Positions 10,446 to 21,515 of a stretch of 64,000 nt of DNA are shown piece after piece (positions within the stretch are counted from its first letter, which is position 1; every line of letters begins with the position of its first letter). The position numbers were made by a program, and so were the translations under genes. The stretch comes from Adiantum capillus-veneris. Taxonomy: Eukaryota; Streptophyta; Polypodiopsida; Polypodiales; Pteridaceae. The notes under the pieces are model-generated. The model was given only the letters and a program-made list of their open reading frames with translations. It did no database searches and was not told the origin of the DNA. The stretch is taken from positions 59,864,433 to 59,928,432 of the forward strand of contig CM043965.1 of NCBI GenBank assembly GCA_014529385.2, written 5' to 3'.

Positions 10446-10873
10446 CATAGGATGGTTGTGCGAAATTGGCCCATTCTGAAGAATGTACATCAAGTAAAGT
10501 CCTTTTTATACTTCACGGGATTCTTTTGCAAGTTTATCAAGGATTACTTTAAAGTTGCTGCTCCGTTTATGAAACTTTTAAAAGGAGGGGTGAAAGGATC
10601 GAAGACTTCGGTCCTTGTCGTAAAGGTGATCCCCTTATTGTCGGGAATGAGCGTCTGGGGGAGAGCTTTCACACACTAAAGCACTTGGTGACTACTGCGC
10701 CAATATTGCACGTTGTGGATCCTATCAAACCGTTTGTGGTTGAAACGGATGCTATCGATTGTGCCATTGTTGTGGATCCTATCGAACCGTTTGTGGTTGA
10801 AACGGATGCTATCAAACCGTTTGGGGTTGAAACGAATGCGATCGATTATGCCATTGGTGCGGCGTTGTTATGA
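10446..10873 (+). pseudogene. Ty3/gypsy RT-RNase H junction fragment with internal duplications
   Basis: Plus-strand remnant covering the connection between reverse transcriptase and RNase H: WPILKNVHQVKSFLYFTGFF, then FIKDYFKVAAPFMKLLK, and in another frame APILHVVDPIKPFVVETDAI followed by IGAALL. The RNase H start is expanded: the block VVDPIKPFVVETDA recurs with a 57 bp period (10712 and 10769), and KPFVVETDAI recurs once more 30 bp on (10811). At least one frameshift separates the two halves. It points opposite to the neighbouring integrase fragment. Confidence 0.75.
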
Positions 10874-12210
10874 GTTTTTTGGAAGAGGCGATTGCACATA
10901 TGTACATACACATGCATGGTGCATCAAATAAAGAATTACCCATTGTCCAGAGCCAAGTGGTTACGTGGGGCCCACATGTGTACAGGTAGGACAACGTGTA
11001 CATAGTACATCGATTTTAATCGTCACCAGTATCAGAGTGTTTTTCTATAATAATGAGGAGTTGGTAGAGCGTACACCTTCTTGAGGAAGCTATTAGCGGG
11101 CCGACGCCATGAGGTAAGCAGGTTTGTCACGTGACATCCAGTGGCGTCAGGAGGACGAATGGGATCAAGACTTGCACGTGGAGAAGTGAGGACACAACGT
11201 GGGTGTTTTCTTGTGATGAATTATGCAAAAAGGTCGTCATGAGGACTATATTTAGGGGCCACTTCACGTGATTGCGGGATGCATTATTGGAAAAGGTTGA
11301 GTACCATGTGGGCGGATGGATGCAGAAGGGTAACAAAAACGCACTACGTGGCCATTTTTTGCCCTGTTCGGGGTCCGTTTGAGATCAGTTAAAAGGCCAA
11401 AGGTACCTAAGGGATGTGAAGTGTGGACACTAAAAAATGTGAGAAAAAAACATGGAGAGAAGAGGAGGACCAACCGCAACTCAATTTTTGGTGTTTTTGG
11501 AACCTGTTTTGGCCATAAACTGCTCATCCGAGCTCGGATTTGAGCACTTTGATATTGTAGACTGGGATTTTTGACCGTTCCGGATGCAATGGCGCTGTCT
11601 ATTTTGTCAAACTCCTCACTATTTTCTATTGTTTTGGCTGTGTAAGTTTCTCTTGTAAGCGACACTTCTGCTCAAATTTGTGATTGTACCTGACATATTT
11701 CATCCGTATTATCCCAAGAGTTCTCTTTCTCTTTACCCTGTACTGGCACTGAGACTTGAACACAGGGATTTTTTGTTGATTTTTTCATTCACCATTGTTT
11801 GCAGGCCATTCAGACATTGGGAGGTTGCATTCCTCCATGTCTTGCTACAGAGCAGCTTAGACAGTTATGGGAGTAGTCCAATGGCTAGATTCAGATAGCA
11901 GTTATTGTTTGGTGATGGCCTTGTCTGTGTAGCATGCCTCACATTTGCCTCGCACCATGCAAGTATGGTCAGAGCCAGTAGTGAATGGCACATTGCATTG
12001 CTCTTTGGATTACTACTGTTTTTGGTATATTGCGGCTTGCTCTTTTGCTCCAGATAGTTCCTCTGACCATACTGCGTTACCTCCTGATGAGAATACTCTG
12101 CCACTAGCTATTGTTCCACGGTCACGGCCAGGGGCCTAGAGGCCTCGAAGTTGACAGTCACAGGTCTTTATAGCTGCTGCTACAGTTGGATGTATGCCAT
12201 TGCGGATTCA
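10874..12210. other. Intergenic or intronic DNA, no gene recognised
   Basis: No reading frame with a known domain. Some acceptor-like sites are present (for example TTGTTTGCAG ending near 11803), so part of this may be intron of the METTL22-like gene whose two exons lie downstream, but no upstream exon with the SAM-binding motif was found. Confidence 0.3.
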
Positions 12211-12222
12211 GGTCTCAACTTT

Positions 12223-12460
12223 ACATTGTGACATGGCATTGATATATAGGTGGATAAGTGAGAATTAGAATGCCTGGCGAGGTATATTATCTGGATGTCA
12301 AATGACAGAGAAAACCTTCAGTTTTTTTTACATCGTGACATGGCATTGATGTAGGTGGATAAGTGAATTTTTTAACATGTGACATGGCATGGATGGATAA
12401 GTGAGTATTAGAATGCATTGAAAGTATATTATCTGGATGTCAAATGACAATAAAAACAGT
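12223..12460. repeat. Imperfect direct repeat around GACATGGCATTGAT
   Basis: GTGACATGGCAT followed by GGATAAGTGA and then AGAATGC, GTATATTATCTGGATGTCAAATGACA occurs at about 12228-12310 and again at about 12375-12450, with an additional short copy at 12337-12370. Confidence 0.6.
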
Positions 12461-12568
12461 TTCTCTCCCTTCTCCCTTGATCGTTGGCCAGGATGTTCAT
12501 TTCTGGTTGTAGAAAAGCTTTACGACAATGTGCTCTCGGGGGTGACTAATACTGTGTTCTGCTTTCAG

Positions 12569-12872
12569 TCTTTACTCATGGTATGGAGAACTTGAAGATT
12601 ATTTTTGCAGCAAATGTCATTTACAGTGACTCCTTAGCAGATGCATTTTTCAGTTTGCTCAGAAAGTTAATGCCTATTGGATCAAAAAGAGTAAGCGATC
12701 ACACAAACTTAGATTTTTGGAGCTTTTTCTTAAGTTGAGTTCTAACTTTGATGCAGTTGCTTTGGCTAGCTATAGAGAAGCGCTTCAACTTCAGCATTTT
12801 GGAACTGGAGGTGGTTGCTCATGGTTACACACACTTCCTGTCCTTTTTTGACAATAGAACTGATGGTCATTG
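12569..12872 (+). CDS. METTL22-like protein-lysine methyltransferase, two exons (partial)
   Basis: Two exons that fit the C-terminal half of METTL22-type class I SAM-dependent lysine methyltransferases (Methyltransf_16). Exon 12569-12690 follows TTTCAG and ends before GTAAGC; it encodes IIFAANVIYSDSLADAFFSL, matching the conserved AADVIYSDDLTDALF block after the SAM fold. A 66 bp intron (12691-12756, ends GATGCAG) leads to exon 12757-12872, which encodes LLWLAIEKRFNFS followed by LEVVAHGYTHFLSFF, the family's LALEKRYNFS/VVANGY.HF block, and ends before GTAAGT. Both splice junctions keep phase 0. The N-terminal exons with the glycine-rich SAM motif and the final exon were not found in the window; they may be beyond long introns, or this may be a fragment. 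Human METTL22 methylates the DNA/RNA-binding protein KIN17; a like role here is inferred. Confidence 0.62.
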
Positions 12873-12898
12873 GTAAGTTGTCAATCCTGCAAGAGAGG

Positions 12899-12901
12899 AT
12901 C

Positions 12902-12945
<44 letters not shown>
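12899..12945. repeat. (CT)n microsatellite
   Basis: Nearly uninterrupted CT dinucleotides just inside the intron following the METTL22-like exon. Confidence 0.95.
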
Positions 12946-12948
<3 letters not shown>

Positions 12949-12954
12949 TTGTCT

Positions 12955-13270
12955 ACTAGTACGCCCGGTTGCCTTCGACAACCTCTCTCTCTCTCCCCCT
13001 CTCTCCCTCTTTATCATGTGCAACTGGGCTTTTTTTCTTTTTGGACTTTAGCCTTCAGGTCACAGATTGCGACACCTGTAAAGGGGAGCCCTTCCGGCAT
13101 ATTATGTTAGTAGACTAGTACGGCCAGCCGCCTTTGACAGCCTCTCTCTCCCCCTTCCCCCTCTTTATCGCGTGCAACTGGGCTTTTTTTCTTTTTGGAC
13201 TTTAGCCTTGAGGTCGCAGATTGCGACACGTGTAAAGAGGAGCCCTTCCGCCATATTATGTTAGTAGATA
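12955..13270. repeat. Tandem duplication, 158 bp unit
   Basis: ACTAGTACG at 12955 and 13113 starts two copies that share CTCTTTATC, GTGCAACTGGGC, TTTTGGACTTTAGCCTT, CAGATTGCGACAC, AGCCCTTCCG and CATATTATGTTAGTAGA. They differ by scattered substitutions, so the duplication is not recent. Confidence 0.88.
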
Positions 13271-13604
13271 CTGGTCCTTTGGATCACATGACAATGATGT
13301 AATCTTATGGTCTCACATGTTTTTAATGCCTTTTGCATTTCATTTCTCTCTCATACGCTGAGTGGAGTTGTGGTACCCGAGCCACAAACGTCCACTGTAA
13401 GCTTAAAGTGTTTGCTTTGTGTATCATGAGTTGTGGAATACACAGACTCTCTCTCTCTCTTTTGGGTTTTATCTGCGTGTTTTTGCTGTTTTTTAGGGAT
13501 TTGAAATTGTTTTTTGTCGTTTTTAGGGTTTTGTCTGAGTTTTTTGCTGTTTTTTCGAGTGCTTGCTCTTTTCTACTGAATTTTAGGGATTTGTTTGTGT
13601 TTTT

Positions 13605-13607
<3 letters not shown>

Positions 13608-13660
<53 letters not shown>

Positions 13661-13727
13661 AAGCCAAAGCAAGAGCACGACCATGTGGCCAAGGCCGGCT
13701 AGATCAAGCTGGACATAGCGCGGTACA

Positions 13728-13819
<92 letters not shown>

Positions 13820-13833
13820 ACACACACACACAC
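13608..13833. repeat. Compound (CT)n / (CA)n microsatellite block
   Basis: (CT)n at about 13608-13658, unique DNA to 13726, (CT)n at 13727-13762, then (CA)n to about 13833 with single interruptions. Open frames through it are repeat artefacts. Confidence 0.95.
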
Positions 13834-14128
13834 GCGTGCACACGATTGAGGGACTTGCCCAACTTTCACAAGACTAGTGGCGTTCTCGTGCGATGTTGGT
13901 GTCTTCGTAGGTGTGAGGCTGTGATAAGGAAGCCGTGCAACAATTGGAGCGGAAGTATGTGCGCATATAATCTGACTTAGACATGAATCTAATGTCATCG
14001 TCATCATCCTTGACTTCATTCCTATCATCATCCTCATCTTTATTGATTATTGCTGCTTCCATCTCGATCAGCTAGCAGCATCTCAACGATCTTTAGAGTT
14101 TCCACTGTGATTGCTATAGCCATGATTC

Positions 14129-14130
<2 letters not shown>
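13834..14130. other. Non-repeat spacer, no gene recognised
   Basis: Sequence between two simple-repeat blocks. A minus-strand frame rich in Asp (near 14062-13990) has no similarity that I recognise and is probably chance. Confidence 0.3.

Positions 14131-14196
<66 letters not shown>
14131..14196. repeat. (CT)n microsatellite
   Basis: About 33 CT units immediately before the LINE fragment. Confidence 0.95.
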
Positions 14197-14198
<2 letters not shown>

Positions 14199-14220
14199 GT
14201 TTCAGTTACATGGCTTTAGT

Positions 14221-14784
14221 ATGGACCGGCTAACCCCATTTCAGTACTCTCTGGATGTACCCTCCATCTTCCTCACTAGGGCAGAGATTACCAGCCTTAT
14301 CAGACAAGACTTGATTCGACTGCATACGAAGAGGACATGGATACAACATACACATGAGCTAGGTACAAATATGACTTTCTATAGATAGCATCTTCTCCAA
14401 CTCACAGAGGATGGTTTTGTGATCAGACCAAGATACATGGATACTTATCTATCCCATGGGATACGATGTGCTATTGGTCAGATACGCACAGACTCACATC
14501 AGCTAGAGATCGAAACAAACAGATTTAGAAGAGTATCCGCTGAGTCCAGGATTTGTCAGGTGTGCCAAATAGAGCTAGAGACAGAGCTACATTACATATG
14601 TCACTGCCCAGTATACTATGAGATACGAGGCCGCGTTCACTATCTATTCAGAGAGGATTTTGGGCCACTTCCTAGAGTCATGAGATACCACGAACAGAGA
14701 TGTCTCGGATTATACTTACTAGAGATTTGCAAACACAAAGAGGACCTCTTGAAGAGGGGCACAATGAGAGAGATCCAGCAATAG
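14221..14784 (+). pseudogene. LINE ORF2 C-terminal fragment, one stop
   Basis: A single frame from 14221 to 14784, interrupted by TAG at 14386-14388, encodes the C-terminal zinc-binding part of a non-LTR retrotransposon ORF2. Visible motifs: IRCAIGQIRTDSHQLEIE, then RICQVCQIELETELHYICHC with Cys-x2-Cys and His-x4-Cys spacing, then PVYYEIRG. This is the region after reverse transcriptase in LINEs. Reverse transcriptase and endonuclease are not present upstream, consistent with 5' truncation. The CACTA element starts 230 bp downstream, probably inside the LINE's 3' region. Confidence 0.72.
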
Positions 14785-15010
14785 CGGAAGATTACAGATT
14801 TCTTTTAGTCACAGAAAGAGGAGTTCGAGCAGCCCCCACAACATAACAACACAAGAGGCACCAGGGGCATATTGCTTGATCGGGCGTTAGAGTTGGGATG
14901 GTCCCGTCGCCCACGGATGAGGGGGCCCTCTCGATATCGACGCAGATTGCGACAGAGGAACCATACTATACTGGCTCGACATAGGAGCCGTCCCGGATAC
15001 TGATGTATAT
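14785..15010 (+). other. Probable 3' part of the LINE
   Basis: Sequence between the LINE frame's stop and the CACTA target duplication. It contains no recognised gene. On the other side of the CACTA element (from 23041) the interrupted sequence resumes with TATGATGCCTCGACTG. Confidence 0.35.
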
Positions 15011-15029
15011 GTACACTACAAGAGGTTGT

Positions 15030-15250
15030 GTGCTCTTGTGACGCTGTTAGAGACGGAAATACACTGGGTTTTTATAACCCCCGGCGTCTCTATGAGCGCG
15101 TCGCTATAGGCGTCGCTAAATGCATCGCTAAATGCGTCGCTATATAGAGACGCTCATAGCGACGGTTATAGCGACGTTTACACAGAAGACTATAGCGACG
15201 CTACAGAGCCATAAATAGCGACGGTTATAGCGACGCCCGAGAGAATTTTT
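15030..15250. repeat. CACTA subterminal repeats, left end
   Basis: Copies of CGTCGCTA and its complement TAGCGACG in both orientations (for example GCGTCGCTATAGGCGTCGCT near 15100 and ATAGCGACGGTTATAGCGAC near 15156). They resemble transposase-binding subterminal repeats. Confidence 0.85.
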
Positions 15251-15616
15251 TTTTGGTGACAGGGCATTGAATGCCCTGCCACCCATCAACCATATTGTAC
15301 TTGATTCACTTTTTAAAAAAAGTGCAAGGGTAGATAATAGACCCAAAATAGTCACCCACAAGACGCATTGTTTGCAAAATTGACAAGCGTAAAATTGACA
15401 ATTGTACACATCATAGGCAAAATGAATTGATTGGCAAATGTAATAATGACAATTGTACAACATCATAGGCATAAAGAATTGATTGGCAAAAGGAACTGCA
15501 GTGACAAATGTAATAATATACATGGTTCAAAAAGACGTATAAAATCCGTCTCATGATACATAAGCTATGAGAAACCCTAAACTAATGCTATCTAGCTACG
15601 GCTAAACTGACATCGT

Positions 15617-16944
15617 CTAGTCAGACGTCTCATCGCGTCCAAGCGGCGTATCTGTCGGATTCTGCAAAAAAAGACAATAAGACAGCTTTCAGTAAGTATA
15701 AACATATAACGACATTTATAAAACAATACAAAAAATAGAAAAGAGTAAACCTTAATACTAACCATGCCGCCGCGAGAACTGAGAATGTCCATCAGGGCGT
15801 TTAAGCCCTTCCTGCCTGCGTACTCGCGCTAGTACGGTGTGGGATCACGTCTTGTCATCGACCACTGTCAAAACATACAAAGATTTCATTATGTTAGAAT
15901 TAAAAAACTCATAAACCCTAAACTATCGAACATAAAGAGCAATGCGAAAACACTTACAAAATCGGCCTCAAATGATGCCCATCCACCGCTCCCCAAGTGG
16001 TGCGAGCTCCCTGCCTCTACTCGTGCTCTGGCTGCATCCTTTTGTTGCTTCCACTTGTCGGGATTCTCGCGCGCTGCTTTCTTCGCATTCTTCCAATCTT
16101 CTTTGGCCAGCCAATCTGGCATGTTCCACCCATTCTTGATTGCTTTTTGCACTTCGGAACGCTTGTGTTTGCAGTATTCGCGCATTCGAATCTTCATCAG
16201 GTCTTCATTGAAGCGCTGATCCCGTGTTGGAACGGGAAACTCATCATGAAGTATGCTGATGACTCTGTTTTTTAAATCACTTGGTACTTCACTCCATTTG
16301 TTTAGTATGTAGTGTCTAAACAGCTGAGAGCAAAGACCACGCATGCGCGAGATCACCTTCTTGCCGTCATCATCCATGATGACGGCATCATCCATGATGA
16401 TGCCGCCGCTGAAGTCGACGGAGTAAGGCAAGCCCTCTGGCCGGTGACGCGTGAACCTGGGTGTCCCGGCAAGGGTCTCTAGCGGCGTGTCGATGGGGGT
16501 ACGGACGTCAGGTGTCTCCAACGGCGTCTGGGCTCCGAAGCGAGGAGTGTCGAGTGGGGTGGCTCCTGGCGGAGTAGGTAGAGGTGTGTAGCTGCTAGGA
16601 ACAGTCAGCCGCGTAAAACCTGGCGTAGATGGCGATGCTGTGGCTGGTGTGGGGGCGGGCAAAGAAGGGGAGGGTAAAGAGCCTTGTCGAACACGAGGCG
16701 GTGTGGAGGCATCGGCGGCGGAATCCCCACAACAACCGCCACCGCCACCACTAGAGCACCGGTGTCTAGACGAGTGTGAAGCTCGTCTCGTCGATGCCGA
16801 AGCTTCGGAGCGCGCCGAATGCTCCGAAAGAGAGGGAGATGCGGATGGAGTAGGAACGCGCGATGATGCGCTAGAGCGATGACGCTCCACGTATCACTGT
16901 CTCTGCTGCGGTGACAAAGAAGAAAGAAACTCCTCATCATCCAT
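15617..16944 (-). pseudogene. CACTA accessory gene (TNP1 / Ptta-En/Spm-like), three exons, two stops
   Basis: Exon model on the minus strand: 16944-15958, 15864-15763, 15661-15617, with GTAAGT/ACAG and GTTAGT/GCAG junctions, all in phase 0, total 1,134 nt. Start ATG at 16942-16944 (MDDEEFLSSLSPQQRQ), then TGA at 16894-16896, then the same frame continues. After a long Ser/Pro/Thr-rich region with TPL repeats comes the conserved part, KWSEVPSDLKNRV, IRMREYCKHKRSEVQKAI and W..DWKNAKKAARENPDKWK, matching the Ptta/En/Spm plant transposase family (Transposase_24), thought to bind subterminal repeats. Exon 2 carries a TAG (after RRDPTPY). Exon 3 ends the frame at TAG 15617-15619. Identification rests on motif pattern; boundaries are supported by phase. 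Confidence 0.75.
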
Positions 16945-17216
16945 ACCTGCATTAAACACACGAATATTTAAACTTAATATTGAATGAATAGAGTAGACAA
17001 TGACGCAAAGACCATTAAATACAATGACGTAATGACGCATATAAATACAATGACGCAATGAATTGAGTGATAGAAGAGGCAAGTCAAAAACTTAGAATTT
17101 TCAATCAAAAGATGTGAGCGCGAGTAGAAAAGAGCGTTATACACCATGGAAGGTACTTAGAGAGCCATAGCTTTTACAACACGTAGCAAAATTGTTCAAA
17201 TACAATATTTGTGGTT

Positions 17217-20200
17217 TTAAGAGATCTTTCTCTCATCCTCGCATAACTCAGCATAACTTCCTATATCTATATAGAGCTCTCCGTTTAAACACATATCCTC
17301 TGTTTCATTTTGTAGCTCCTCTGCATGCACCCCATATAGAGTAGTAGCATCTTGATGCTCGTCTGGAACCACCGCAGCGGCTTCTGATTGAGCATCTTCT
17401 CTGATCTCCTCCATTGATGCCGTTGTGATTGGCACATGGTAGCCTTCATACGTCCTTGCACTACAAGGGGCTACCTCTATGACGTACCACCAGTTTGATG
17501 TAGACTTTGTAGGATGAAATATTACCTGCCAGAGCCACATAACTTACATGAGAGCTTTCAAGCACATAACTTGTAAAAGGGAGATGTTAACTATTTACAT
17601 ACTTACTTGTTCACAATGCTCTGGTAGTACGAAAGTGTCTCTTAGGTCAGTCCATTTCTTAGTAGAATCCACCTCAAGAAAACCAGACTCTCCTCTACGC
17701 ACAGTAGCGTTGCGACCCTCCATGATTATCTTGAACCATTGCACGTCGAACAAGTCGACAAAAAGTCCTCTGTAATCGATCCTCAAAATCTCTTGCAACG
17801 TGCCGAAGTAAGTGAGTTCCGCCACCACAGGATCTGCATCAGAGGAACGTCGTCGACTAGACTGTTCAAATTTTTCCATGATTCCACAATCTTGAGTAAA
17901 ACGCTTTTTGTCGATCCGTTCCACCCTAAAATGTCGACCTTTACACCATGCTGCTGTGTATGACTTATACTACAACGAACAAAGATTATGAGTGGCCGTT
18001 CAAACATTTAGAAATAAAGTCACTAGCATGTCGTACATTGCAAACTTACCTTGGTCGCGCAACCCCGAGAGTACTCCCACTCTTCCTCAGTCACTTCGTC
18101 ACCGCATTGTTGTGTGCTTTTCAAGTGGTTGTGCAACCATCTTAAGCTCATGAAGGTTGGTAGGCTCTCCAGACCCGTCGGATAGTGCATCGGTGGTCGT
18201 CTTCCCCGTCTCCACTCGATTCGTGCCCTTTGTCGCTCTTGCTTTGCATCCTCATATTGTGAAATCCACTTTTGCATCACTGGATTGTGAAGCATGCAAA
18301 ATCGGTTGATTTTAGCCTCTAGATCTTCCGTCATCTTCTTCTCAACACCGAGATTTCACATGACAATCCCAGATATGCGCTCATCATCTATGGTTCTCCA
18401 TAGCGTGTCCCGGGCTTTATCAAATCCGTCTAGCCACTCTCCAATGTACACTAGGGACTCTGATACCAACCAACCTTCTGCCATGCTACCCTCCGGACGT
18501 GCCTTTTGACGCACATATCCCTTAAGCATTTTCATGAAACGTTCTAAGAAGAACATCCATCTGGAATGAACTGTGCCAGCTATTTCCACCTCATCAACTA
18601 TGTGAACAAGAAGATGCACCTGAATGGTTAGCATGGTAGTAGGAAAATGTTTCTCAAACATGCACACAAGCTCCGCAACATTTAGTTTGGCGAATGGTAT
18701 GGAGTCTACGTTGATCTCCTTTTGTCAGATCCATTGCACCAGCTTTGCAAGTTTGTAGATTGTGTTACGGATGTCGAGAGAAAAACATCCCTCAATGGCA
18801 ACCGGTAAAATAAACTGTAAAGTATGTGCAACAATGATATTAAAGTCCACATTTTATGCAATGATATTAAAGTCCACTATGAACGTACCTGACACATTTT
18901 ATGCCAATCGTGTGACTTCAAACCAGTAAGCTTTCCGTCTTTAGTAAAACACGTTCGGAGCAAGTGCATCACACCAGTGGGGGTCCACAAAGATCGAATG
19001 GTCTCTTTTACTTTGCGTTCTTGGGCTCCTATGAAAATCCATGGTGCTTTAGGGAGTTTTATCGATCCATCAGACGTTGTTTGCGGCCAATATTGCTCCA
19101 TACGATCCACATTTCTAAGGTCAACTCTGGCTCCCAAAGTATCTTCCTTGCCGGTCAGATGGTCCCATAGTAGATTACCCACATTCTTGAATATGTGCAT
19201 TGGATCGAGCAAGTGATTGATCATGAGTCGGGGCCAGTATGGTAACTCGTACCATAGAGATAGTCTCTTCATCCCTGGAGGCAATCCTTCATCGCACATC
19301 TCCTTCTGCTCTAACCATGCTTGTGCAGACATCCTTGGTGGCTCTCTTCCCAAAAAGCCATCGTGTAACACATGATTCTCTGGAAGATACGCTTGATGAC
19401 CTTCGTAGATTTGCTTCTTCAGTGAGGGCGCCCTACGTGCATTCAGTCTAGGTCCACATGTGACACATGCTCTGTATCCGCTTGTTTGAAGCCCTGCATG
19501 TATAGACATGATAATAGATCAACTATGGGAAAAAACAAGATTTACAGTGTCTGAGTGAGGAGTGTCAATAGATCACCTGAGCATTCTGTTAGCCCGGGAT
19601 AGTCATGCATGGTCCACATTAGAATGCCTCTGATCAAAGCATTCCGTCGTCCTGTGTGTCGGCTCATATCCACCACCTCTATGCCAATCCACAATTGTTG
19701 TAGCTCTTCCAATAGTGGACGAAGATACACATCCATATTCTCCACTTTATATCGCCCTGGCACAATCAAGCTTAGCCATAGGTGCCCCTTCTTCGTAGTC
19801 AACCACGGGGGAATGTTGTAGTTGAAGATGACAACGGGCCATACACTGTAAGATGTTGATCTTTGACCAAATGGATTTACGCCATCCATAGCCAGGCCTA
19901 AGCGCAAATTTCGAGCTTCCCTGGCAAAATCCGACCATATTCCATCTATATGTTTCCAGGCTGCGCAATCTGCAGGAATTCGTAGCACACCATCCGAAGA
20001 TTTATTCTCCTCATGCCATGATGCTAGGGCGGCCATGGACTTACATTCGAAGAAATGCTTGATGCGAGGAAGCAGAGGAAAATGTCGCAAAACCTTTTGT
20101 GGAATTTTTGTCCCGTGGAGATCTACTCGATATCTTTCGGAATCACATTTCGGACACTTCTTCATGTCTATGTATTCCCCTCTGAAAAGAATGCAGTCAT

Positions 20201-20945
20201 TAGGACAAGCGTGGATAGAATTGTAATCCATCCCCAAGTTTCGCAAAATCTTTCTTGCTTCATCTCGGGAATCTAGCATCACATTGTGAGCTGGTAGTAT
20301 GTGCTCTTTAAGCAATCTACACAACATAAAAATACGATACAGTCGTGTAAAAATATATCAGATCATTATACATTTAGAGTTTTATTAAAGTAAACTAATT
20401 GTAATAGATCACCTGAAAAGCGCTGTGACGCTAGTGTCACTCCATCCAAACTTTGCCTGCATGTTGAGAAGAACCACGAGTGTTTTCAATCTAGACATAC
20501 GTGCTCCATTATACAATGGCGTATCGGCTTCACTTTTCATATCATCATAGATAAGCCTTTCTGAATCCATGATCGTCTCGATCATTTCATCAATCTCGGG
20601 CTCAAACATTGCCTCGTTGGGAGTGTGCTCTGCATGATCATCCCCTGAGCTGTCAGAGGCTACATCTTGTGGCTTCACATATGCTGCTTGACCAAAGTGC
20701 CTGCGAACACGTCTATTGGGTTGCAAGATTGCTGCTTGTTGGCCAGCGTCAGAGTCCGATGAGTTATAATTGGCAACAACTCGATCTATAATAGATGGAT
20801 CGAACTCGCCAAATTCGCGAACGTGCTGCAAAGAAACACGTCTTGTGCGTCGCACAACATGCTTGCATTGATTACAAGGACATAAGACCCTCGTTGAGAG
20901 ATAGGTGTTTCGGTTGGACGGTCCCACATCCTTGTCACTACTCAT
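17217..20945 (-). pseudogene. CACTA transposase TNP2-type, six exons, two in-frame TGA
   Basis: Exon model (minus strand): 20945-20413, 20316-19577, 19493-18889, 18814-18050, 17969-17607, 17525-17217. Every junction is GT-AG and the sum is 3,315 nt, exactly 1,105 codons, which supports the model. Order: N-terminal CPCNQC (transposase-associated domain, shortened), then the Transposase_21 core (CPNDCILFRGEY, CPKCDSERY, AMDGVNPFGQRSTSYSVWP, YNIPPWL, LLDPMHIFKNVGNLLWDHL), then DUF4218 (FPTTMLTIQVHLLVHIVDE, RWMFFLERFMKMLK, PEGSMAEGW), then DUF4216 (ELTYFGTLQEILRIDYRG). The enzyme would cut the CACTA ends as a DDE transposase. Two TGA stops interrupt exon 4 (18725-18727 and 18356-18358); no frameshift is seen. 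The short N-terminus may mean an upstream exon is missing. Confidence 0.88.
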
Positions 20946-21007
20946 AATGAGGATAAAAATCTTATAACCTGGACAACAAATTTAATATTCTATTGGCATT
21001 CTTCGTC

Positions 21008-21008
<1 letters not shown>

Positions 21009-21050
<42 letters not shown>
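21009..21050. repeat. (CT)n microsatellite
   Basis: About 21 CT units upstream of the transposase start, inside the CACTA element. Confidence 0.95.
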
Positions 21051-21051
<1 letters not shown>

Positions 21052-21339
21052 ACCTCACATTCTCTAGTCATGTCCAATCCCCGCACACCTCGGTCTAGAG
21101 GTGCACGGAGATCAGAACCACCGGGTTATAATCTCGTCTTTATTGGTCAATACCTATATTTGTGGGTACAAGAAATCTACAGACCCACGTCTACATGATA
21201 CTGCATGTAGTGGACAAAACCCCTTTGCCTCTTCTCTAGCTGTAGCACTTCACAACATCTTAACATCTTTTCACAGTAGATCTTTTCACTGTTCGTCTAA
21301 CTCTAAACCCTAAACCATAAGTAATTCTTGCGTGGACTC

Positions 21340-21484
21340 GATCTAACGTAAATAAGCGTAAATCTAAATAAACATAAATCTAACTAAGAATAAACCTAAA
21401 TCTAATTTAACGTAAGTCTACATCTAACCTAATCTTTAACGTCTTTTGGGATAGTTTCCTACGACGTTAAAACTCTCTTCTTCT

Positions 21485-21515
<31 letters not shown>

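Noticed and set aside
11264-12139. Several 60-130 codon frames between the gypsy fragment and the METTL22-like exons
   Set aside because: No domain, conflicting strands, and no splice-consistent link to the methyltransferase exons.
13333-13843. Open frames of about 80-110 codons on both strands through (CT)n/(CA)n DNA
   Set aside because: They translate to Leu/Ser, Arg/Glu or Cys/Val runs and exist only because dinucleotide repeats lack stops.
16605-16961. 118-codon minus-strand and 80-codon plus-strand frames
   Set aside because: They overlap the GC-rich Ser/Pro region of the TNP1-like gene in other frames.
21301-21320. AAACCCTAAA telobox-like motifs in the CACTA element (also near 15573 and 15912)
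   Set aside because: Short motif, frequent in AT-rich plant DNA, no consistent position relative to a start site.
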